From Caulobacter segnis (lineage in GTDB: Bacteria > Pseudomonadota > Alphaproteobacteria > Caulobacterales > Caulobacteraceae): DNA of 64,000 nucleotides. Below the pieces are notes generated by a model that was given only the letters and a program-made list of their open reading frames with translations, ran no database searches and had not been told where the DNA came from. This document shows positions 15,986-24,217 of the stretch, in pieces. The translations under genes were made by a program, and so were the position numbers. The stretch spans positions 24,102 to 88,101 of the forward strand of contig NZ_QFQZ01000007.1 in NCBI RefSeq assembly GCF_003243465.1, written 5' to 3'. Position 1 is the stretch's first letter, and each line of letters opens with the position of its first letter.

Positions 15986-17191
15986 ATGGCCGATTTCGGG
16001 GGAACCGAACTCGACGCCTTCCGCGCCGAGACCCGCGCCTGGCTGGAAGCCAACTATCCGAAGTCCCTGAGCGCGCCGATGGCCGAGGACGAGGCGCCTT
16101 GGGGCGGCCGCAAGATGGCCTGGAAGAACCCCGACGCCAAGCTCTGGCTGGACCGCATGGCCGAGCGCGGCTGGACCGCGCCGATGTGGCCGAAGGAATA
16201 TGGCGGCGGCGGCCTCTCCAAGGCCCAGAACAAGGTGCTGGAGCAGGAGCTGCGCCGGATCAAGGCCCGCCCGGCCCTGATGAGCTTCGGCGTCTGGATG
16301 CTGGGCCCGGTGCTGCTGGAATACGCCACCGAGGAACAGAAGCAGCGCTTCCTGCCGCCGATCGTGCGCGGCGAGATCCGCTGGTGCCAGGGCTACAGTG
16401 AGCCCGGCGCGGGCTCGGACCTGGCCTCCCTGCAGACCAAGTGCGAGGACAAGGGAGACCACTACCTGATCAACGGCCAGAAGGTCTGGACCAGCTACGC
16501 CGACCAAGCCGACTGGATCTTCTGCCTGGTGCGCACCGACACCACCAAGAAGCACGAAGGCATCTCGTTCGTGCTGTTCGACATGACCTCGCCCGGCGTC
16601 GAGGCCCGGCCGATCAAGCTGATCAGCGGCTCTTCGCCCTTCTGCGAGACCTTCTTCGACAATGTGAAGGTCCCGAAGGAACAGTTGGTCGGCAAGCTGA
16701 ACGGCGGCTGGGACATCGCCAAGCGCCTGCTCCAGTACGAGCGCCAGAACATCAGCGCCTCGGGCTTCGGCGGCGGCGGCGGCCTCTCGCCCGTCGAGGC
16801 GGCCAAGACGGAGATCGGCGTCGACGCCGAGGGTCGGATCGCCGACGGCGACTTCCGGGCCCGCCTGGCGGCCCACTCGATGGACGCCCACGCCTTCATG
16901 CTGACCGTGCGCCGCGCCGAGGCGGAGTCCAAGCAGGGCACAGGCCCCAGCGCCGCCGTCTCGATCATCAAGTACGCCGCCGCCAAGATGAACCAGGAGC
17001 GCACCGAGCTGCTGGTCGAGGCCTTGGGCTTGCAAGGCCTGGGCTGGGAGGGCGAAGGCTTCAGCGCAGAGGAGCTGGCCGCTCCACGCGCGATGCTGCG
17101 CGCCAAGGGCAACTCGATCGAGGGCGGCACCAGCGAGGTGAACCTGAACGTCGTCGCCAAGCGCGTCCTGGGCCTGCTGGACCACCAGTAA
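15986..17191 (+). CDS. Acyl-CoA dehydrogenase, alpha-type subunit
   Basis: This 401-residue flavoprotein has the acyl-CoA dehydrogenase fold: WPKEYGGGGLSKAQ in the N-terminal helical domain, GYSEPGAGSDLASLQTKCE and INGQKVWTSYAD in the beta domain, and SIEGGTSEVNLNVVAKRVLGL at the C terminus. It lacks the MHGGIGM motif that normally contributes to the FAD site, and that motif is present in the partner encoded at 17825-18958. The pair therefore resembles the alpha2beta2 heteromeric enzymes known from actinobacterial steroid side-chain degradation. The isomerase-like gene starts 22 bp downstream. Confidence 0.9.
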   Translation: MADFGGTELDAFRAETRAWLEANYPKSLSAPMAEDEAPWGGRKMAWKNPDAKLWLDRMAERGWTAPMWPKEYGGGGLSKAQNKVLEQELRRIKARPALMSFGVWMLGPVLLEYATEEQKQRFLPPIVRGEIRWCQGYSEPGAGSDLASLQTKCEDKGDHYLINGQKVWTSYADQADWIFCLVRTDTTKKHEGISFVLFDMTSPGVEARPIKLISGSSPFCETFFDNVKVPKEQLVGKLNGGWDIAKRLLQYERQNISASGFGGGGGLSPVEAAKTEIGVDAEGRIADGDFRARLAAHSMDAHAFMLTVRRAEAESKQGTGPSAAVSIIKYAAAKMNQERTELLVEALGLQGLGWEGEGFSAEELAAPRAMLRAKGNSIEGGTSEVNLNVVAKRVLGLLDHQ

Positions 17192-17213
17192 GGCCGATGA
17201 TCGAGTACTGGCC

Positions 17214-17825
17214 ATGTTAGAATTTTGGTACGAGTTCGCGTCGACCTACTCCTATCCAGCGGCCATGCGGATCGAGAAGCTGGCCGCCGACAAGCGCGTG
17301 GCCGTGGCGTGGCGGCCATTCATCCTGGGCCCGCTGTTCCATGAACAGCAGGGGCTGAACGACAGTCCGTTCAACGCCTTCCCGGTGAAGGGCGACTACA
17401 TGTGGCGGGACCTGGCGCGCGTCTGCGACGCCGAGGGCCTGCCGCTGCGCCATCCCAGCCAGTTCCCGCGCAACAGCCTGCTGGCCGCCCGCGTCGCCAT
17501 CGTCGGCCTGGAGGACGGCTGGACGCCGGCCTTCAGCCGCGCGGTCTACCAGGCCAATTTCGTCGACGACCAGGATATCGGCAGCCCTGACGTCCTGGCC
17601 CCGTTGATCGCCTCGGTCGGCGCGGGACCTGAACACGTCCTCGCGGCGGCGCAGTCCGACCCGATCAAGACCCGCCTGAAGGACCACGTCCGCCAGGCCA
17701 AGGAGCGCGGCCTGTTCGGCGCGCCGAGCCTTCTCACCGCCGACGGCGAGCTCTTCTGGGGCAACGACCGTCTGGAACAGGCCCTCGACTGGGCCGCCCG
17801 TCACCAATCCAGGGAGCACGCCTGA
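17214..17825 (+). CDS. DsbA-fold 2-hydroxychromene-2-carboxylate isomerase family protein
   Basis: This 203-residue protein has the kappa-GST/DsbA-like fold of 2-hydroxychromene-2-carboxylate isomerases: LEFWYEFASTYSYPAAMRIE at the N terminus, PFILGPLFHEQQ, and the C-terminal GLFGAPSLLTADGELFWGNDRL. The family uses glutathione in naphthalene degradation, but many members serve other isomerisations or redox steps. Its stop overlaps the start of the next gene (TGATG), so it is translationally coupled inside the acyl-CoA dehydrogenase operon. That context suggests a step in degradation of a ring or branched acyl compound. The substrate cannot be told. Confidence 0.85.
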   Translation: MLEFWYEFASTYSYPAAMRIEKLAADKRVAVAWRPFILGPLFHEQQGLNDSPFNAFPVKGDYMWRDLARVCDAEGLPLRHPSQFPRNSLLAARVAIVGLEDGWTPAFSRAVYQANFVDDQDIGSPDVLAPLIASVGAGPEHVLAAAQSDPIKTRLKDHVRQAKERGLFGAPSLLTADGELFWGNDRLEQALDWAARHQSREHA

Positions 17826-18958
17826 TGGCCGTCCTGACCGAAGAACAGACGATGCTGCGCGACGCCGCCAAGGGCTGGGCCAGCGAAAGCGCCCCCGTCG
17901 GCGCCCTGCGCAAGCTGCGCGACGGCAAGTCCGGCCGCAGCTTTGATCCCGTCGCCTGGAAGGAAATGGGCGAGATGGGCTGGGCCGGGGTTATCGTGCC
18001 CGAGGCCTACGACGGCTCGGCGTTCGGCTATCTCGGCCTTGGCCTGATCCTGGAGGAGACCGGGCGCACCCTGGCGGCCTCTCCCCTGCTGTCGACGGCG
18101 ATGATCGCCGCCTCGGCGCTGCAGCTCGCGGGCTCGGACGCTCAGAAGCAGGCCTGGCTGCCGCGCATCGCCAGCGGCGAGATCGTCGCGACCCTCGCCG
18201 TCGATGAAGGCTCGCACCACGCCCCGGCCCGCACGGCCCTGACCGCCACCAAGAGCGGTTCGGGCTATGTCCTGAACGGGAGCAAGACCTTCGTTCTGGA
18301 CGGCGAGGCCGCCGAGCTGCTGATCGTCGTCGCCCGCACCGGCGGCGCGCCGGGCTCCACCGAAGGCCTGACCCTGTTCCTAGTCTCCGGCGACGCGCCG
18401 GGCGTGACCCGAACCCATCTGGCCCTGATGGACTCGCGCGGCGCGGCCCAGATCGCCTTCGACGGGGTCGAGGTTGCGGCCGACGCCGTGCTCGGCGAGA
18501 TCGACAAGGGCTGGGCGGTGCTGGAGCCGACCCTCGACCGCGCCTATGCCGGTCTCGCCGCCGAGATGCTGGGCAGCGCCAGCGCCGCCTTCGACATCAC
18601 GCTGGACTATCTGAAAACCCGCACCCAGTTCGGCCAGGTGATCGGCTCATTCCAGGCGCTGCAGCATCGCGCCGCCAAGTGGTTCACGGATCTGGAGACC
18701 ACCCGCTCGTGCGTCGAGGCCGCGCTCGAAGCCCTCGACAGCGGCGCCGACACCCGCGCCCTCGCCTCCCTGGCCAAGGCCAAGGCGTGTGAGCTGGTCC
18801 ACCTGGCCTCCAACGAGATGGTCCAGATGCACGGCGGCATCGGCATGACCGACGCCCACGACGCGGGCCTCTACATGAAGCGCGCGCGAGTCACCGAAGC
18901 CCTGTTCGGCGGCGCCAGCTTCCACCGCGATCGCTATGCGCGGCTGATGGGCTTCTGA
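17825..18958 (+). CDS. Acyl-CoA dehydrogenase, beta-type subunit
   Basis: This 377-residue acyl-CoA dehydrogenase homolog has GWAGVIVPEAYDGSAFGYL, the FGQVIGSFQALQHRAAKW motif and NEMVQMHGGIGMTDAHDAGL. The C terminus (RVTEALFGGASFHRDRY) lacks the EGT(S/A)E motif that supplies the other half of the FAD/catalytic site. It complements the alpha-type subunit encoded at 15986-17191. The beta-domain is poorly conserved (AVDEGSHHAPARTALT instead of TEP.AGSD). It is the last gene of the operon, followed by a terminator. Confidence 0.9.
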   Translation: MAVLTEEQTMLRDAAKGWASESAPVGALRKLRDGKSGRSFDPVAWKEMGEMGWAGVIVPEAYDGSAFGYLGLGLILEETGRTLAASPLLSTAMIAASALQLAGSDAQKQAWLPRIASGEIVATLAVDEGSHHAPARTALTATKSGSGYVLNGSKTFVLDGEAAELLIVVARTGGAPGSTEGLTLFLVSGDAPGVTRTHLALMDSRGAAQIAFDGVEVAADAVLGEIDKGWAVLEPTLDRAYAGLAAEMLGSASAAFDITLDYLKTRTQFGQVIGSFQALQHRAAKWFTDLETTRSCVEAALEALDSGADTRALASLAKAKACELVHLASNEMVQMHGGIGMTDAHDAGLYMKRARVTEALFGGASFHRDRYARLMGF

Positions 18959-18985
18959 ACGCCTCTAGGCGCCACACAACAACTT

Positions 18986-19012
18986 AAAAGCCGCCGCGCT
19001 GGCGGCTTTTTT
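18986..19012 (+). terminator. Rho-independent terminator of the acyl-CoA dehydrogenase operon
   Basis: AGCCGCC (18989-18995), loop GCGCT, GGCGGCT (19001-19007), then a run of T to 19012. The upstream AAAA also pairs with the T-tract, giving a bidirectional form. It lies 30 bp after the stop codon. Confidence 0.85.
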
Positions 19013-19241
19013 ATTGCGCACAATGGAGGGTCGTCTGGTCTGGCATCGTCTTGACTTCGCCGCAATGTCGGAAACCCGACTATGTACGGTTGTGCCAAAT
19101 GATGGTTGCTCGAATTCAGACAGAAGACGTCTTGATTTTTTACCCCCCACCTAACTGGATTGTGTCGACTACGCGACGGCGCCGCCCATTCGACCCACCT
19201 ATAGCTTGCAACCCTTGCCGTAAGACGGCGTTCGATTCAGC

Positions 19242-19991
19242 ATGCTAGGGTCGCTTTATCTCTTGAAGAACCGCCTCCTTTCCGCTTTGCCGTCAGAGGA
19301 CAAGGCTCTTCTCGTCCCATACCTCGCGGCGATGGATCTCGATAAAGGCCGGCTCCTGTACGACCCGGGCGACGTGATCGATCAGATTTATTTTCCCAAC
19401 GACGGCGTCATTTCCCTGATGACGCTGATGGAAAGCGGCGCGGCCATCGAGTCCGCCACGATCGGTCGTGAAGGCGCTCTGGGCCTGATGGCCGCGGTGG
19501 CGCCGCGCCAGTCGCTGTCGCGCGCGATCGTTCAAGTGCCGGGTTCGGCGCTTCGGATCGCCGCGGGGCCACTACACGATGTCTGGAAGCGAAGCGCCGC
19601 GCTTCGGGGCCTTGTGGACCGACACAACGACGCCCTGTTCGGCCACGCGATCCAGTCGGTGGCCTGCAACGCCCTGCACGCTGTCGAGGCGCGGTTCTGC
19701 CGCTGGCTGCTGTCGTGTCATGACAGGATCGACAGCAACACCGTCAGCCTGACCCAGGAATTCCTGGCCGACATGCTGGGCGTCCAGCGCACGACCGTCA
19801 CGGCCGTCGCCGGCTCGCTGCAAGCCAAGGGCTTGATCCGCTATCGCCGGGGCGTGGTCGACATCCTGGATCGCGCGGGCCTCGAGGCGATGACCTGCGA
19901 ATGCTACGGCGCGGTGCGCAGGAGCTATGAGCGGCTGCTGCCCGACCCGTTCGGCGACGAGGACGCGCCCGGCCTGCGCCTGCGCGGCTGA
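19242..19991 (+). CDS. Crp/Fnr-family transcriptional regulator
   Basis: This 249-residue regulator has an N-terminal cyclic-nucleotide-binding-like beta barrel (YDPGDVIDQIYFPNDGVISLM, AIESATIGREGALGLMAAV) and a C-terminal winged helix (SLTQEFLADMLGVQRTTVTAVAGSLQAKGLIRYRRG, about 165-205). There is no N-terminal cysteine cluster, so it is not an oxygen-sensing Fnr. The ligand is unknown. It resembles the group of Crp-like proteins in alphaproteobacteria that lack canonical cAMP-contact residues. It starts at ATG 19242 without a clear Shine-Dalgarno. It converges on pyk, with 2 bp between stops. The 283 bp upstream hold only the terminator and a probable promoter. Confidence 0.88.
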   Translation: MLGSLYLLKNRLLSALPSEDKALLVPYLAAMDLDKGRLLYDPGDVIDQIYFPNDGVISLMTLMESGAAIESATIGREGALGLMAAVAPRQSLSRAIVQVPGSALRIAAGPLHDVWKRSAALRGLVDRHNDALFGHAIQSVACNALHAVEARFCRWLLSCHDRIDSNTVSLTQEFLADMLGVQRTTVTAVAGSLQAKGLIRYRRGVVDILDRAGLEAMTCECYGAVRRSYERLLPDPFGDEDAPGLRLRG

Positions 19992-19993
19992 TC

Positions 19994-21424
19994 CTAGCGC
20001 CGGCGCGCCGGCGCGGGCGCGTGGGCCAGACGCAGCAGGTTGGCCGCGCCCGGCGCCCCGAACGGCGTGCCGGCCACGACCAGCAGACGTTCGCCCGGCG
20101 CGACCAGACCCAACTCCAGCGCCTTGCTCGACGCATCGGTCGTGACGACCTCCAGGCTGTCGGGCTGGGCGCTGACGCGCGACTCGACGCCCCAGACGAG
20201 CGTCATGCGGCGTACCGCATCAAGGCGGGGCGACAGGGCCAGCACAGGCTGTAGCGGCCGCTCGCGCGACAGGCGGCGGGCGGTCGCGCCGGTCGTCGTG
20301 AACGCGACGAGGCACTTGGTCGAGCCCGACTTGGCGGCGCCGGCGGCGGCGACCACCAGCACGTCGGCGTCCGCGTCGTCGTGGCTCTGCTCGGCCTGCA
20401 TCAGCTCGGGCCAGCGCGGATCGCGCTCCACCCGTTCGATGATGCGGTTCATCATCGAGACGGCCTCTTCCGGATAGTCGCCAGCGGCGGACTCCGCAGA
20501 CAGCATCACCGCGTCGGCGCCTTCATAGACGGCGTTGGCGACGTCGGAGGCTTCGGCGCGCGTCGGCGTCGGCGAGCTGGTCATCGACTCCAGCATCTGG
20601 GTCGCGACGATCACCGGAATGCCGCGCTCGCGGGCCGCGCGCAGGATTTCCTTCTGCGCCACCGGCACCTCTTCGGGCGCCATTTCGACGCCGAGGTCGC
20701 CGCGGGCGACCATGACGCCGTCGCACAGGTCGAGGATCGGACCCAGCACCTTCAGCGCCTGGGGCTTTTCGATCTTGGCCAGCACGGCGGCGCGGCCTTC
20801 GACGATCCGGCGCAGCTCGGCCATGTCTTCCGGCGCCTGCACGAAGGACAGGGCGATCCAGTCGACGCCGAGGCGCAGGGCGAAGGCCAGGTCCTCGCGA
20901 TCCTTGGCGGTCAGCGGCGACATCGGGATGACGACGTCCGGGACGGCCACGCCCTTGCGCTCGGACAACTTGCCGCCGTTGACGACCGTGGTGTTGGCGT
21001 AGCCGGGACCGGCGTCGGTCACCGTCATCCGCAGCTTGCCGTCATCCAGCAACAGGGTCGCGCCCGGCCGCATGGCGGTCAGGATTTCCGGATGCGGCAA
21101 GTGCACGCGGGTCGCGTCGCCGGGCGTCGGATCGCTGTCGAAGCGGAAGGCCTGACCGGCCTTCAGCATCACCGGGCCGTCGGCGAACTTGCCGACGCGC
21201 AGCTTGGGCCCTTGCAGGTCGGCCAGCACGCCCAGCGGCCGCCCGACCTCCTTCTCAGCCTCGCGAATGGCCTTGTAGACCGCCGCATGGGTTTCGTGGG
21301 CGCCGTGGCTGAAGTTCAGGCGGAAGACGTCCGCCCCGGCCTTGGCCAGGGTGACGATCATCTCCGGCGAACTGGAGGCCGGACCGATGGTGGCGACGAT
21401 GCGGGAGCGGCGAGCGCGGATCAT
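19994..21424 (-). CDS. pyk: Pyruvate kinase
   Basis: This 476-residue enzyme converts phosphoenolpyruvate and ADP to pyruvate and ATP. The signatures are clear: RIVATIGPASSSPEM and FRLNFSHGAHETH at the N terminus, LADLQGPKLRVGKF, the active-site stretch AVLAKIEKPQALKVL, and GVMVARGDLGVEMAPEEVP. A shorter C-terminal domain carries KCLVAFTTTGATARRLSRERP. It starts 22 bp after the GH3 gene on the same strand, with GGAGCCGCGG as ribosome site, so it is probably cotranscribed with the beta-glucosidase and linked to the neighbouring Entner-Doudoroff genes. Confidence 0.96.
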   Translation of the reverse strand: MIRARRSRIVATIGPASSSPEMIVTLAKAGADVFRLNFSHGAHETHAAVYKAIREAEKEVGRPLGVLADLQGPKLRVGKFADGPVMLKAGQAFRFDSDPTPGDATRVHLPHPEILTAMRPGATLLLDDGKLRMTVTDAGPGYANTTVVNGGKLSERKGVAVPDVVIPMSPLTAKDREDLAFALRLGVDWIALSFVQAPEDMAELRRIVEGRAAVLAKIEKPQALKVLGPILDLCDGVMVARGDLGVEMAPEEVPVAQKEILRAARERGIPVIVATQMLESMTSSPTPTRAEASDVANAVYEGADAVMLSAESAAGDYPEEAVSMMNRIIERVERDPRWPELMQAEQSHDDADADVLVVAAAGAAKSGSTKCLVAFTTTGATARRLSRERPLQPVLALSPRLDAVRRMTLVWGVESRVSAQPDSLEVVTTDASSKALELGLVAPGERLLVVAGTPFGAPGAANLLRLAHAPAPARRR

Positions 21425-21446
21425 GCCGCGGCTCCGGCGTCGATGA

Positions 21447-23921
21447 TCAGTTCGCCGGACAGAAGGCGTCGCCCTCGTTTGAGGCCAGCCGGATTTCTGT
21501 GAAGGTCAGCGACAGTCGCCCGGATGTCGTCAGCGCGAACGGCGCGCTGATGCGCGTCATGTCCGCGCCCTTTGCCTTGAAACAGGACAATTTGATCTTG
21601 GCCGTACGCCATTCGCCGATTTTCACACCTGACAACGTTGACGTTACGTCTACCGCCGCCCCGCAGGATTCGCCACAGGCGATGGCCAGGGAGACGGGTT
21701 TGTCTGGGGACGCATCGACCCGATAACGGAGCATCACGGCCATGTCGCCGGTGGTCTGGCGCGACAGGTCGACGGGACGGCCGGAGATGGCCAGAAGCCC
21801 CGGCCCCTCCCCGGTCCACACCGCTTGGCGGGCGTTTTCCTGAGCGCCGGCGTCGATGGTCTTGGTCGCCACGGCGCCCGACGTGGTCAGGGTCCAGGGC
21901 GATGGCGAGCGGCCGGCGATGAAGTAGCGGTCGACATTCACGGCCGCCGCCGACGAGACGCCGGACTCTTCGGACAGCACGGCCACCTTGCCCGGCTTGG
22001 CGTAGCTCAGGCCATAGCCGTAGGCGAACAGCGGATCATAGCCCTTGTCGCCGACATTCAGCGGCTCCTGGTCAGCGCGCTTGGGCCACGAATAGGACAG
22101 CTTGCCCGTGAAGTCGAAGCGGGGCTTGCCGGCCTTGTCGCCGATCAGCACATCCGCGACGCCGCCCCCTTCCGAGCCGGGCAGCCAGGCCGCGACGAAG
22201 GCGTCCGAGGCGTTGATCTCGGGGTTGGTCCACAACGGGCGGCCGCTCAGGAACACCGACACCACGGGGATGCCCTGGGCCTTCAGCTTCTTCAGTAGAG
22301 CCAGGTCGGTTTTGTCGCCGGGCTGGTATTCGGCCGTGGCGATATCGCCCTGGAACTCCGCATAGGGGTTCTCGCCGAACACCACGATCGCGACATCGGG
22401 CTTTTGCTTGTAGTCGCCGCTGACCGACAGCTCGGCGCTGCCGCCGCCAGCCTTCACGGCCTCGGCGATGCCGCCAAAGATCGACTGACCATTCGGGAAG
22501 TCGCTGTTCTTGTTGCCCGTGCCCTGCCAGGTCAGGGTCCAGCCGCCGGCGGCCTTGCCGATGTCGTCGGCGCCGTCGCCGGCCACCAGCACGCGCGCCG
22601 AGCTCTTCAGCGGCAGGACGCCCTCGTTCTTCAGCAGGACCAGCGACTTGCGGACTGCCTCGCGCGCCACCGCGCGGTGGGCCGGCGAGCCCAGCAGCTC
22701 CAGCTTGCCCTCCAGCGGGCGCTTGTTCTCGAACAGCCCGGCCTTGACCTTGACGCGCAGGATACGGCGCACGGCGTCGTCGATCCGCGCCATCGGGATC
22801 TGGCCGGCCTTCACCTGGGCCAGGGTGTTGTCATAGAGGCCCTTCCAGCTATCGGGGGCCATGATCATGTCCATGCCGGCGTTGTAGGCCTGGGCGCAGC
22901 TGGTGTTGGTGCAGCCCTCGACCTGGCCGTGGGCGTTCCAGTCGCCGACGACGAAGCCCTCGAAGCCCATCCGCCCCTTCAGCACGTCGGTCAGCAGGCT
23001 CTTGTTGCCGGTGTGCTTGACGCCGTTCCAGCTGGAGAACGAGACCATGACCGACAGGATGCCGGCGTCGATGGCGGGCGGATAGCCGGCGTTGTGCAGG
23101 CGGATCAGCTCGGTCTCGGGCAGCTTGGCGTCGCCCTGGTCCTTGCCGCCGTCGGTGCCGCCGTCGCCCAGGAAGTGTTTGGCCGAGCCCGCAATACGTC
23201 CGGCGGCCAAAGGCTTGCCGGCGACCAGCGCGCCCTGCAGCCCCAGCGTCATCGGACCGGCATAGGTCTTCACGACCTCCGGATCCTCGGCGTAACCCTC
23301 GTAGGTGCGGCCCCAGCGCACGTCGCGCGGCACGGCCACCGTCGGGCCAAAGGTCCAGTCGGCGCCGGTCGCGGCCATCTCTTGCGCCGTGGCCTCGCCG
23401 ATGCGGCGGATCAGGTCCGGATCGCGCGCCGCGCCCAGGCCGATATTGTGCGGGAAGATCGTCGCGCCGACGACGTTGTTGTGACCGTGGACGGCGTCGA
23501 CGCCGAAGATGATCGGGATCTCCTGGTGGCCGCCGCGGTTGTCGAGAGCGGCGGCGCGGAAGGCGTTGATCCACTCGATCCAGCGCTGGGCCGAGGCGCG
23601 GTCATTGCCGTCCGGCGCGCTGTTGCCGCCGACCAGCACCGAGCCCAGGCGGTACTTCTTGAGCTCTTCCGGCGTGATCGAGGCCCCGTCCGCCTGGATG
23701 GTCTGGGCGACCTTCTCCTCGACGGTCATCTGGCTCATCAGCTTGGTGACGAAGGCTTCGGTCTTGGCGTCGGTGATCGCCGCGGGGCTGGCCGCCTTGG
23801 GCCACAGCGCCGGATGGGTGGTCGCCGCGCCGGGCGAGGACTGGGCGAGGACGGCTCCAGGAAGTCCCCCTGCGATCGCCAAGGCCATCACGGAGACACG
23901 GAGGGAGCGACGCGAAAACAT
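21447..23921 (-). CDS. Glycoside hydrolase family 3 beta-glucosidase, exported
   Basis: This 824-residue exported enzyme has a signal peptide (RRSLRVSVMALAIAGGLPGAVLA). The GH3 (alpha/beta)8 domain carries PIIFGVDAVHGHNNV, KHFLGDG and FVVGDWNAHG, whose Asp near residue 327 is the predicted nucleophile. The alpha/beta sandwich domain carries LLKNEGVLPL and VVFGENPYAEFQGD. A C-terminal extension of ~200 residues after FAYGYGLSY resembles a carbohydrate-binding beta-sandwich module, as in ExoP-type glucan glucohydrolases. It should release glucose from beta-glucans or cellobiose in the periplasm. I chose ATG 23921 because GAGGACCGCTC precedes it. It is downstream of a LacI-family gene and of an operator/leader/terminator region. 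Confidence 0.92.
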   Translation of the reverse strand: MFSRRSLRVSVMALAIAGGLPGAVLAQSSPGAATTHPALWPKAASPAAITDAKTEAFVTKLMSQMTVEEKVAQTIQADGASITPEELKKYRLGSVLVGGNSAPDGNDRASAQRWIEWINAFRAAALDNRGGHQEIPIIFGVDAVHGHNNVVGATIFPHNIGLGAARDPDLIRRIGEATAQEMAATGADWTFGPTVAVPRDVRWGRTYEGYAEDPEVVKTYAGPMTLGLQGALVAGKPLAAGRIAGSAKHFLGDGGTDGGKDQGDAKLPETELIRLHNAGYPPAIDAGILSVMVSFSSWNGVKHTGNKSLLTDVLKGRMGFEGFVVGDWNAHGQVEGCTNTSCAQAYNAGMDMIMAPDSWKGLYDNTLAQVKAGQIPMARIDDAVRRILRVKVKAGLFENKRPLEGKLELLGSPAHRAVAREAVRKSLVLLKNEGVLPLKSSARVLVAGDGADDIGKAAGGWTLTWQGTGNKNSDFPNGQSIFGGIAEAVKAGGGSAELSVSGDYKQKPDVAIVVFGENPYAEFQGDIATAEYQPGDKTDLALLKKLKAQGIPVVSVFLSGRPLWTNPEINASDAFVAAWLPGSEGGGVADVLIGDKAGKPRFDFTGKLSYSWPKRADQEPLNVGDKGYDPLFAYGYGLSYAKPGKVAVLSEESGVSSAAAVNVDRYFIAGRSPSPWTLTTSGAVATKTIDAGAQENARQAVWTGEGPGLLAISGRPVDLSRQTTGDMAVMLRYRVDASPDKPVSLAIACGESCGAAVDVTSTLSGVKIGEWRTAKIKLSCFKAKGADMTRISAPFALTTSGRLSLTFTEIRLASNEGDAFCPAN

Positions 23922-23968
23922 GAGCGGTCCTCGAAAGCCTTTGCCAGGCTGCAAACTTTTTATGGGGA

Positions 23969-24011
23969 AGAAAAGCGCCCGGCGCGGGGCTTGCGGGATC
24001 CCGCGCCGGGC
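23969..24011 (-). terminator. Intrinsic terminator in the leader of the GH3 gene (possible attenuator)
   Basis: A 12-bp perfect stem (GCCCGGCGCGGG at 23977-23988 with its complement at 24000-24011) and an 11-nt loop are followed on the minus strand by GCTTTTCTT. It lies after the 25-codon ORF ending at 24024 and 50 bp before the GH3 start at 23921. A strong terminator between promoter and gene suggests attenuation rather than simple termination. Confidence 0.7.
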
Positions 24012-24023
24012 GAAAGAGAGCGG

Positions 24024-24101
24024 CTAGGGTAGCCGCCTGGAGGGGAGTGATCGTGCGCGCAGGACGGCGCGACGGGCGCTGGTTGGGCCAGGCGGGATCA
24101 T
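24024..24101 (-). CDS. 25-residue leader peptide or small protein before the GH3 gene
   Basis: ATG 24101 is preceded by a perfect AGGAGGA (24114-24108) at 6-nt spacing, much stronger than most Shine-Dalgarno sites in this window. The ORF encodes 25 residues rich in Arg (6) and Pro (5) and stops at 24024, 13 nt before the terminator stem. The position matches a leader peptide whose translation affects the terminator. No runs of a single amino acid point to a specific effector, so the trigger is unknown. It could instead be an independent small protein. Confidence 0.5.
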   Translation of the reverse strand: MIPPGPTSARRAVLRARSLPSRRLP

Positions 24102-24154
24102 GGCGTTTCCTCCTGACGCCGCCTTTCCTTGGGCGACCGTCTTGATCGCCGACG

Positions 24155-24183
24155 ATCTCAATCCGAAAGGACAGCGCTGTCAA
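24155..24183 (-). promoter_or_regulatory. GH3 promoter with overlapping LacI-type operator
   Basis: On the minus strand TTGACA (24183-24178) and TGAGAT (24160-24155) are spaced by 17 bp. The perfect 12-bp palindrome GACAGCGCTGTC (24170-24181) overlaps the -35 element. Its half-sites match the palindromes before zwf (30313-30324) and before the lacI-type gene (25288-25299) except at the two central-flanking positions. It lies 37 bp downstream of the lacI-type stop codon. Confidence 0.68.
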
Positions 24184-24217
24184 GGGTCATTCCCGTCGGA
24201 CGGCCAAGTATTCGATC

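Noticed and set aside
14351..17215. 954-codon minus-strand frame spanning the MprF-like and acyl-CoA dehydrogenase genes
   Set aside because: It crosses two real genes of opposite strands and an intergenic region. It is a GC-rich shadow.
19051..19248. 65-codon frame before the Crp/Fnr gene
   Set aside because: It has no ribosome site and no GC3 bias, and it overlaps the promoter and regulator start.
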